Source of the DNA: Verrucomicrobiota bacterium
GTDB lineage: Bacteria; Verrucomicrobiota; Verrucomicrobiia; Limisphaerales; UBA8199
Length of the DNA: 5,360 nt
Assembly: GCA_026397855.1 (NCBI GenBank)
Contig: JAPLUA010000027.1
Location: 1 to 5,360 of the forward strand
Direction of reading: 5' to 3'
The notes under the pieces are model-generated. The model was not told where the DNA came from and ran no database searches. It saw nothing but the letters and a program-made list of their open reading frames with translations. Position numbers and translations under genes: made by a program. How positions within the stretch are numbered: position 1 is the first letter of the stretch; each line of letters starts with the position of its first letter. This document shows, piece by piece, positions 1 to 4,293 of this stretch.

Positions 1-32
1 GAATTAAAGATGTAAAACTGTCGCCGACCCGG

Positions 33-725
33 TCAGGCCGTGAACTCCTTCAGGTCCACACGCACTGGAGGGCTCATCGTCGCGGACAATGTGCAACTCT
101 GCACATACACTCCCTTGACACTATGGGGTTTGGCTTTGACTACCGCCTCGATGACGGCACGAGCGTTTTCCTCGATCTGGATTGGGCTGAAGCTGGTCTT
201 GCCGACCGGCACATGAATGTTGCCGGCCTTGTCAACCTTGAACTCCACGCGGCCCGCCTTGACCTCTTTCACTGCCTTCGCAGTGTCGTCAGTCACCGTA
301 CCGGTCTTCGGATTGGGCATCAACCCGCGCGGTCCGAGAACCTTGCCCAACTTGCGCACTTCGCCCATCGCCTCGGGTGTCGCGACGGCAACATCGAAAT
401 CAGACCACCCGTCCTGACATTTCTTGATCATGTCTTCAAACCCGACGTTCTCGGCACCGGCAGCCCTGGCCGCATCGGCCGCCGGACCGCTCTTGGCAAA
501 GACAAGCACGCGGACCGTCTTCCCGCTTCCGTGCGGGAGGGGAACAGTTCCGCGCACCATCTGGTCGGATTGTTTTGGATCCACTCCCAGGCGGAAAGCG
601 AGGTCAAGAGTCTCGTTAAATTTGGCTTTGGGAAACTTCGCCAGAACTTCTACGGCGGACTTGATCGGATACGACTTCTTTCCGTCCACTATTTCCAGCG
701 CTTTTTTGTATCTCTTGCTTGGCAT
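33..725 (-). CDS. rplA: 50S ribosomal protein L1
   Basis: Ribosomal protein L1 binds 23S rRNA at the L1 stalk, helps release deacylated tRNA from the E site, and in many bacteria represses its own mRNA. The 230-residue product has the usual family length. The conserved rRNA-binding stretch lies at about residues 36-69 (FNETLDLAFRLGVDP, then MVRGTVPLPHGSGK). The L1 signature LGPRGLMPNPKTGTV lies at about 129-143. Domain I is formed by the N-terminal ~67 and C-terminal ~70 residues, with domain II between them. The N-terminus MPSKRYKKA is typical, which supports this ATG. No Shine-Dalgarno sequence precedes it: the ten bases before the ATG are A-rich, and a foldable inverted-repeat element ends just upstream. 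It follows rplK after 136 bases. The 32 bases downstream to the window edge show no gene; rplJ is expected beyond. Identification is certain. Confidence 0.99.
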   Translation of the reverse strand: MPSKRYKKALEIVDGKKSYPIKSAVEVLAKFPKAKFNETLDLAFRLGVDPKQSDQMVRGTVPLPHGSGKTVRVLVFAKSGPAADAARAAGAENVGFEDMIKKCQDGWSDFDVAVATPEAMGEVRKLGKVLGPRGLMPNPKTGTVTDDTAKAVKEVKAGRVEFKVDKAGNIHVPVGKTSFSPIQIEENARAVIEAVVKAKPHSVKGVYVQSCTLSATMSPPVRVDLKEFTA

Positions 726-735
726 TTTTGTGTTT

Positions 736-774
736 GCGGTGCTACTGAACCCTGAGCTAACAGGGCTCTCCCGC
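736..774 (-). promoter_or_regulatory. Candidate L1-binding autoregulatory RNA element before rplA
   Basis: The rplK-rplA spacer can fold into two helices joined by an asymmetric internal loop. The outer helix is GCGG (774-771) with CCGC (739-736). The inner helix is GAGCCCTG (768-761) with CAGGGTTC (754-747), including one G-U pair, and it closes a six-base loop TTAGCT. The internal loop has two bases on the 5' side and seven on the 3' side (AGTAGCA). Known L1 sites in 23S rRNA and L1 mRNAs have this plan, with GGGAG on the 5' strand and a longer A-rich 3' strand before a CC-rich helix. GGGAG and CACC are present here in the matching places. The element ends 10 bases before the rplA ATG, so bound protein would block initiation. 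The fold was drawn by eye; assignment to L1 is inference. Confidence 0.45.
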
Positions 775-861
775 GATTGGTTTAGTCTAATTTGTCTTTC
801 GTTTGCGATCTGTGCACCGCTTTGCTCATCGCCAATGCGGCAATCACAAAGATCACATCAA

Positions 862-1287
862 TCACTCAACAACATCGATGCCCATGCTGCGGGCGGTGCC
901 GGCGACAACGCGGAAGCCGGCCTCATCGGATGATGAATTCAAGTCCTTGCCCTTCAACTTGACGATCTCCATGATCTGCTTGCGAGTCACCTTGCCGACC
1001 TTGTCCTTGTTGGGCGTCTTGGACCCGGCGGTGATCCCGGCCGCCTTTTTGAGCAGAACGGAAGCAGGCGGCGACTTGGTGATAAAGCTGAAGGATTTGT
1101 CCGCATAAACCGTGATCACCACGGGAATAATCATCCCCGGCTGGTCCTTGGTCTTGGCGTTAAAATCCTTGCAGAACGCCATGATGTTTACACCGTGCTG
1201 GCCGAGCGCGGGGCCAACAGGAGGCGCAGGATTGGCCTGGCCGGCGGGTATTTGCAGCTTAATTTGTCCAGTAATCTTCTTTGCCAT
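862..1287 (-). CDS. rplK: 50S ribosomal protein L11
   Basis: L11 binds the GTPase-associated region of 23S rRNA and takes part in factor-dependent GTP hydrolysis and in RelA activation. The 141-residue product has normal length. The N-terminal domain shows the proline-rich PAPPVGPALGQHGVN segment (residues 20-34), which includes the prolines of the thiostrepton-binding cleft. The C-terminal RNA-binding domain runs from about residue 72 with KVGKVTRKQ (96-104) and ends in the family signature region FRVVAGTARSMGIDV (125-139). The ATG gives the canonical MAKKITGQIKLQIPAGQA start. Only a weak AGAG about 11 bases upstream could serve as a ribosome-binding site. It lies 91 bases after nusG and is probably cotranscribed with rplA. 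Confidence 0.99.
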   Translation of the reverse strand: MAKKITGQIKLQIPAGQANPAPPVGPALGQHGVNIMAFCKDFNAKTKDQPGMIIPVVITVYADKSFSFITKSPPASVLLKKAAGITAGSKTPNKDKVGKVTRKQIMEIVKLKGKDLNSSSDEAGFRVVAGTARSMGIDVVE

Positions 1288-1322
1288 ATCAAAAGTATCT
1301 CTGTTGACTTAAAAGGATATTC

Positions 1323-1378
1323 AAAACCAATCCGGGATTATTTTCTCCGAACGATTCGGTTTCCAGGCGACCGGCCTG
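1323..1378 (-). repeat. Inverted repeats in the nusG-rplK spacer
   Basis: Three compact inverted repeats are packed into the leader of rplK just after the nusG stop: CAGGC/GCCTG (1364-1378, five-base loop), CCGAA/TTCGG (1347-1359, three-base loop) and AATCC/GGATT (1329-1339, one-base centre). A longer alternative helix, AAACC-AATC with GATT-GGTTT (about 1353-1362 with 1324-1332, one bulged G), would exclude the last two. None is followed by a clean U tract on the minus strand, so a simple intrinsic terminator is unlikely. A role in rplK expression or RNA processing is possible but unproven. Confidence 0.4.
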
Positions 1379-1927
1379 TCACCCTTTCTCCACCTGCCAG
1401 TATTCGAGTTCGACCGGGGTATTGCGGCCAAAAATATTGACGGTTACCTTCAGCTTGCCCCTTTCCGGCTCGATCTCCTCGATGACCCCGCTGAAATTGA
1501 GGAATGGGCCGTTGTTGATCTTGACGGTCTCCCCTACGTCGAAGCTGACCTTCGGCTTTTCATGGTCTTCAGATGCTGAAATCTGAGTCTTGATGGACTC
1601 GACTTCATCCGCCGGCGTGGGCGTGGGCGGTTCGCCGCCGACAAATCCGATCACACCCTGTGTTTCCTTGATGAAATACCAAGGCTTCTCGATAATGCGA
1701 CCGTCCTCATCGAGCAGCGCCATATCCACAAAAACATAGCCCGGCCAGAGCTTGCGGGTCGAAACCGTCTTCTTCTGGTTTCGCACTTCGACAACCTTCT
1801 CCATCGGGACCAGCACTTCCCTGATGTACTCGGTCATCTCCTCGGGCTTCACCCGCTTCTCAATGCTCTCTTTGACCCTCTGCTCCTGACCCGACAAGGT
1901 ATGGATGACAAACCACTGGCTTCGCAT
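1379..1927 (-). CDS. nusG: Transcription termination/antitermination factor NusG
   Basis: NusG binds RNA polymerase, increases processivity, couples it to ribosomes through S10, and works with Rho and NusA. The product is 182 residues, close to the E. coli length of 181. The NGN domain spans about residues 1-110, with QWFVIHTLSGQE (4-15), the central LWPGYVFVDM (60-69) and GVIGFVGG (91-98). After a charged linker, the KOW domain (about 128-182) has FDVGETVKINNGPF and the closing FGRNTPVELEYWQV. The frame is open for 16 more codons upstream, but those overlap secE and are serine-rich and not NusG-like, so the ATG at 1927 is chosen. It starts four bases after the secE stop, which indicates translational coupling. 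No Shine-Dalgarno sequence is visible. Confidence 0.98.
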   Translation of the reverse strand: MRSQWFVIHTLSGQEQRVKESIEKRVKPEEMTEYIREVLVPMEKVVEVRNQKKTVSTRKLWPGYVFVDMALLDEDGRIIEKPWYFIKETQGVIGFVGGEPPTPTPADEVESIKTQISASEDHEKPKVSFDVGETVKINNGPFLNFSGVIEEIEPERGKLKVTVNIFGRNTPVELEYWQVEKG

Positions 1928-1931
1928 GGTG

Positions 1932-2204
1932 CTAGAGTTTGAAGAACATGAATATGCGGAAGAATGCCTGATCAATCAGCACGACATAGCCTCCCAGAAT
2001 TATGATGGAAATGGAAACGATCACCGTGGAGCCTTTCAACTCGTCCCAGGTTGGCCAGGTGCATTTGCGTAATTCCTCCCGGGTTTGCTGTACGTAGTCC
2101 GTCAATTGCGCAATGTAACCCTTGCGCCATAGCAGCACAAAGACCACACCGACAACCGCGCCCCAGATCCCGATTTTTATAAGATCATTCACAATATCAA
2201 ACAC
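1932..2204 (-). CDS. secE: Preprotein translocase subunit SecE
   Basis: SecE is the small essential membrane subunit that clamps SecY in the SecYEG translocon. The 90-residue product carries the conserved cytoplasmic amphipathic/hinge segment TREELRKCTWPTWDEL (41-56), followed by a transmembrane helix (about 60-82, VIVSISIIILGGYVVLI). An additional hydrophobic segment at about 11-26 gives two predicted membrane spans, between the one-span and three-span forms known in the family. The start is a GTG at 2204. It is the first possible start after an in-frame TGA that lies within the tRNA-Ser anticodon; no start codon lies between. A GTG at codon 5 is the nearest alternative. No Shine-Dalgarno sequence is present, and only four bases separate the start from the tRNA-Ser CCA. 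nusG follows after four bases. Confidence 0.95.
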   Translation of the reverse strand: MFDIVNDLIKIGIWGAVVGVVFVLLWRKGYIAQLTDYVQQTREELRKCTWPTWDELKGSTVIVSISIIILGGYVVLIDQAFFRIFMFFKL

Positions 2205-2208
2205 CGTT

Positions 2209-2298
2209 TGGCGGAGAGGGAGGGATTCGAACCCCCGTCGGCCGTTAAACCGAAGCGGTTTTCAAGACCGCCGCAATAGACCACTCTGCCACCTCTCC
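2209..2298 (-). tRNA. tRNA-Ser(UGA)
   Basis: The minus strand folds into a class II tRNA. The acceptor stem is GGAGAGG with CCTCTCC, followed by discriminator G and an encoded CCA at 2211-2209. The anticodon loop CTTGAAA has TGA at 2264-2262, flanked by GCGGT/ACCGC. The long variable arm (2238-2253) has TCGG/CCGA, and the T loop is TTCGAAT. The UGA anticodon, long variable arm and G discriminator all fit serine. It lies between tRNA-Trp and secE, where many bacteria have no further tRNA. Confidence 0.97.
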
Positions 2299-2299
2299 G

Positions 2300-2316
2300 A
2301 TCCCGCAATGCGGGAT
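2300..2316 (-). repeat. Perfect hairpin between the two tRNAs
   Basis: The 19-base spacer between tRNA-Trp and tRNA-Ser consists almost entirely of a hairpin. ATCCCGC (minus strand, from 2316) pairs with GCGGGAT (to 2300) around a three-base loop, seven perfect pairs. It lacks a U tract, so it does not look like a terminator. It may keep the two tRNA precursors apart or guide RNase processing (inference). Confidence 0.7.
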
Positions 2317-2317
2317 T

Positions 2318-2393
2318 TGGCAGGGCGGGAGGGACTCGAACCCCCAACCAACGGTTTTGGAGACCGCTACTCTACCAATTGAGCTACCGCCCT
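2318..2393 (-). tRNA. tRNA-Trp(CCA)
   Basis: A complete 76-base cloverleaf on the minus strand: acceptor stem AGGGCGG with CCGCCCT, discriminator G and an encoded CCA at 2320-2318. The D stem is GCTC/GAGT, the anticodon stem GCGGT/ACCGT, and the loop CTCCAAA has anticodon CCA at 2360-2358. The T arm is GGGGG-TTCGAGT-CCCTC. A tryptophan tRNA just before secE is a common bacterial arrangement, which supports the call. Confidence 0.97.
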
Positions 2394-2518
2394 TCTGCCA
2401 CGAAATCAAAACCCGAGTCGGCGAGCCTGGTTTTCGAACACAGTCCGAATTCCATAAGCTTCATCATGTCGCGCCCCAGGGCCTGGAGCAGCATGTTCCG
2501 GTTTCGGATCTTTGCCAT
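2384..2518 (-). CDS. Possible 44-residue ORF between tuf and tRNA-Trp
   Basis: An ATG at 2518 opens a 44-codon frame that starts MAKIRNRNMLLQALGRDM and ends in a TAG inside the 5' part of tRNA-Trp. The product would be basic at its N-terminus with four further methionines, and I recognise no family. It occupies the place where rpmG (L33) sits in some bacteria, but it lacks L33 sequence and its cysteines. Evidence against: no Shine-Dalgarno sequence, the start lies inside a TATAAT, and the last few codons overlap a tRNA that would be cut from the transcript. It may be a chance frame. Confidence 0.2.
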   Translation of the reverse strand: MAKIRNRNMLLQALGRDMMKLMEFGLCSKTRLADSGFDFVAEGR

Positions 2519-2522
2519 TATA
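2517..2522 (-). promoter_or_regulatory. Possible -10 element in the tuf-tRNA-Trp spacer
   Basis: A perfect TATAAT hexamer on the minus strand lies about 120 bases upstream of tRNA-Trp, in the 224-base spacer after tuf. No convincing -35 hexamer lies 16-18 bases further upstream, so an internal promoter for tRNA-Trp, tRNA-Ser, secE and nusG is only possible. No intrinsic terminator is visible after tuf, so read-through from upstream is the simpler explanation. The rest of the spacer has one short hairpin (2473-2489) and no recognisable gene. Confidence 0.25.
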
Positions 2523-2617
2523 TCTTGTTTGGTGGTTCGGACGCTGGGCAGCTAACACAGCCGTTGCTTCCAATCCAATCGCAACATGGCCGGGTTTCGC
2601 TGTCCGCCCGATTCCGC

Positions 2618-3808
2618 CTACACAAGCACTTCCGTCACGCGGCCGGCACCAATCGTGCGTCCGCCCTCGCGGATCGCAAAGCGCTGGCCTCTTTCCATCG
2701 CAACGGGGGCGATCACATTCACCTCAACAGAGACGTTATCTCCGGGCATAACCATTTCAACGCCGGCTGGCAAGGAAACCGTGCCCGTGACGTCGGTTGT
2801 GCGGAAATAGAACTGCGGACGATAGTTGGTGAAGAACGGCGTATGCCGGCCACCTTCTTCCTTCGAGAGCACATACACTTCCGCCTTGAAGCGGGTGTGC
2901 GGCGTAATGCTTCCGGGCTTGGCCAGAACCATCCCGCGCTCGACATCTTCCTTCTTGGTGCCGCGCAACAGCACGCCAACGTTGTCGCCAGCGTTTGCCG
3001 AATCCAGCAGCTTGCGGAACATTTCGATGTCCGTGGCCACGGTCTTGCGGGTGTCTTTCAAACCGACGATCTCGACGTCGTCCATGCGCTTCAGGACGCC
3101 ACGTTCCACACGGCCGGTCACCACGGTGCCACGGCCTTCAATGTTGAACACGTCTTCAATGCACATCAAAAACGGCTTGTCCACTTCCCGCGGCGGAAGC
3201 GGAATGAATGCGTCAATGGCGTCCATAAGCTCCTGGATGGACTTCTCGCCATCGGGCTCGCCAGCGAGCGCCCTCTTGGACGCGCCTCGCACCACCGGGG
3301 TCTTGTCGCCGGGAAATTCGTATTTGCTCAAGAGGTCCCTGACCTCCATCTCGACCAGCTCCAGCAATTCCGGATCGTCCACCAGGTCAACCTTGTTCAG
3401 GAAGACGACGATCGCAGGCACGCCTACCTGACGGGCCAGAAGCACGTGCTCCTTGGTCTGCGGCATCGGGCCTTCCGAGGCGTCCACGACCAGGATTGCG
3501 CCATCCATCTGCGCGGCGCCGGTGATCATGTTCTTGATGAAGTCCGCGTGGCCCGGGCAGTCAATGTGGGCGTAGTGGCGCTTGTCGCTCTGGTACTCGA
3601 CGTGGGAGACCGCGATCGTAACGGTCTTGTTCTCATCGCGCACCGTGCCGCCCTTGGTGATATCGGCGTAGGAGATCGGCGTGGCCAGTCCCTTCTTGGA
3701 CTGGGTGTGCACAATCGCTGCGGTCAACGTGGACTTGCCATGATCAATGTGCCCAATTGTTCCGACGTTAACGTGCGGCTTTGTTCGTTGAAATTGCTCT
3801 TTTGCCAT
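2618..3808 (-). CDS. tuf: Elongation factor Tu
   Basis: EF-Tu delivers aminoacyl-tRNA to the ribosomal A site as a GTP complex. The 396-residue product compares with 394 in E. coli. Visible motifs are G1 GHIDHGKST (19-27), G3 DCPGH (83-87, with the catalytic His87) and G4 NKVD (138-141). Domains 2 and 3 begin near residues 211 and 305; GRGTVVTGRVERG and GGRHTPFFTNYRPQFYFRTTDVTG are close to the consensus. Two features are odd. Switch I lacks the usual APEEKxRGITI and reads KGGTVRDENKTVTI, two residues longer, keeping the G2 threonine (Thr64). The G5 position usually reading SAL is ASK (176-178). A clear AGGAG lies eight bases before the ATG. It is preceded by tRNA-Thr, as in the E. coli tufB operon. 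No terminator follows. Confidence 0.99.
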   Translation of the reverse strand: MAKEQFQRTKPHVNVGTIGHIDHGKSTLTAAIVHTQSKKGLATPISYADITKGGTVRDENKTVTIAVSHVEYQSDKRHYAHIDCPGHADFIKNMITGAAQMDGAILVVDASEGPMPQTKEHVLLARQVGVPAIVVFLNKVDLVDDPELLELVEMEVRDLLSKYEFPGDKTPVVRGASKRALAGEPDGEKSIQELMDAIDAFIPLPPREVDKPFLMCIEDVFNIEGRGTVVTGRVERGVLKRMDDVEIVGLKDTRKTVATDIEMFRKLLDSANAGDNVGVLLRGTKKEDVERGMVLAKPGSITPHTRFKAEVYVLSKEEGGRHTPFFTNYRPQFYFRTTDVTGTVSLPAGVEMVMPGDNVSVEVNVIAPVAMERGQRFAIREGGRTIGAGRVTEVLV

Positions 3809-3811
3809 TGC

Positions 3812-3824
3812 TTGATCTCCTGAT
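3812..3824 (-). promoter_or_regulatory. Shine-Dalgarno sequence of tuf
   Basis: AGGAG at about 3821-3817 lies eight bases before the tuf ATG in the minus-strand reading CAGGAGATCAAGCAATG. It is the only well-placed Shine-Dalgarno sequence in the tuf-secE-nusG-rplK-rplA group and confirms the tuf start. Confidence 0.8.
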
Positions 3825-3850
3825 AAGTTGTTGTGTCTATTTTAAATGCT

Positions 3851-3863
3851 TTACGCTGCGTAA
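3851..3863. repeat. 13-base palindrome in the tRNA-Thr/tuf spacer
   Basis: TTACGC-T-GCGTAA is a perfect inverted repeat with six-base arms and one central base, about 40 bases upstream of tuf. In RNA it could form a small hairpin. The surrounding 95-base spacer is A/T-rich and also includes the palindrome GTTTAAAC (3873-3880). No promoter with both hexamers is evident here. Its role is unknown; it could be a processing site between tRNA-Thr and the tuf message or a protein-binding site. Confidence 0.4.
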
Positions 3864-3903
3864 TCTTACTACGTTTAAACCAATCAATACTTCAATCTGT
3901 TTA

Positions 3904-3979
<76 letters not shown>

Positions 3980-4015
3980 GCTAGCCCTGAGTCTTTTCGG
4001 CTCCGGACAAACCGT

Positions 4016-4045
4016 ATTATAATCCTGATACCAACAAAACGACAA
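4016..4045 (-). promoter_or_regulatory. Possible proximal promoter (P2) of tRNA-Thr/tuf
   Basis: A perfect TATAAT (4021-4016) is preceded after 18 bases by TTGTCG (4045-4040), which matches four of six consensus -35 bases. Transcription would begin near 4009, about 30 bases before tRNA-Thr. It lies about 115 bases downstream of the stronger P1, giving a tandem layout like that of many rRNA and tRNA operons. Confidence 0.5.
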
Positions 4046-4131
4046 AAAACCATCACCCCAGCCTTTCCCTTCCAATAGAAAAGACCAAGGGGCTACTGAT
4101 TTTCGACTTTCTACTGCCCAATGACCGCGAC

Positions 4132-4160
4132 AGAATAGGGAACGGCAAACCGCATGTCAA
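4132..4160 (-). promoter_or_regulatory. Strong sigma-70-type promoter (P1) of the tRNA-Thr/tuf operon
   Basis: A perfect -35 TTGACA (4160-4155) is separated by exactly 17 bases from -10 TATTCT (4137-4132, five of six consensus). The bases after the -10 are GC-rich (GTCGCGG), resembling the discriminator of stringently controlled stable-RNA promoters. Transcription should start near 4125, giving a leader of about 145 bases before tRNA-Thr. No other promoter in the window fits the consensus as well, so P1 probably drives tRNA-Thr, tuf and perhaps the downstream genes. Confidence 0.8.
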
Positions 4161-4193
4161 CGGAGTTTTGCACTTTTTTTAAACTATTTTTAG
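4161..4193 (-). promoter_or_regulatory. UP-like A/T-rich element upstream of P1
   Basis: Immediately upstream of the P1 -35 hexamer the minus strand is rich in A and T tracts (TAAAAATAGTTTAAAAAAAG, then CAAAA). This is where UP elements bind the alpha C-terminal domains of RNA polymerase at rRNA and strong tRNA promoters. The contrast with the GC-rich xerC just upstream is sharp. Function is inferred from position and composition. Confidence 0.55.
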
Positions 4194-4215
4194 GCATCAC
4201 TCGCGCCTGCATAAG

Positions 4216-4231
4216 TTCCTATCCCCAGGAA
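4216..4231. repeat. Small hairpin downstream of xerC
   Basis: TTCCT and AGGAA flank a six-base loop, about 65 bases after the xerC stop. The minus-strand sequence that follows is not U-rich, so a canonical intrinsic terminator for xerC is not supported. No better terminator lies between xerC and P1; a second, weaker inverted repeat (ACCAG-A-CTGGT) is at 4252-4262. Confidence 0.25.
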
Positions 4232-4293
4232 TCTTCCATGCTCCTTACCCCACCAGACTGGTTCTTTTGTGGTCCCGATTTTGCTTATCTGCG

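Noticed and set aside
26..35. The decamer GACCCGGTCA, found here and again at 5287-5296
   Set aside because: Two copies of ten bases in 5 kb with no shared context are compatible with chance; it is not treated as an attachment site or repeat family.
123..755. A 210-codon plus-strand frame opposite rplA
   Set aside because: It is the antisense shadow of rplA with no known motifs, and it crosses the structured rplK-rplA spacer.
1291..1330. A possible promoter just before rplK (TTGAAT and GATACT)
   Set aside because: The spacing is about 19 bases, both hexamers are imperfect, and the -10 would lie only about 13 bases from the start codon.
1928..1975. A 16-residue N-terminal extension of NusG
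   Set aside because: It lies inside the end of secE in another frame and is Ser-rich; the NusG family begins at the internal ATG (MRSQWFVIHT).
2473..2489. The GC-rich hairpin after tuf as an intrinsic terminator
   Set aside because: It has a stable stem but no U tract on the minus strand and lies about 130 bases beyond the tuf stop.
2357..3823. A 488-codon open frame on the plus strand opposite tuf
   Set aside because: It is the antisense mirror of a certain, highly conserved EF-Tu gene. Its translation is rich in His, Arg and Leu with no recognisable domain, and it also runs across tRNA-Trp. The codon bias of tuf suppresses stops in this frame.
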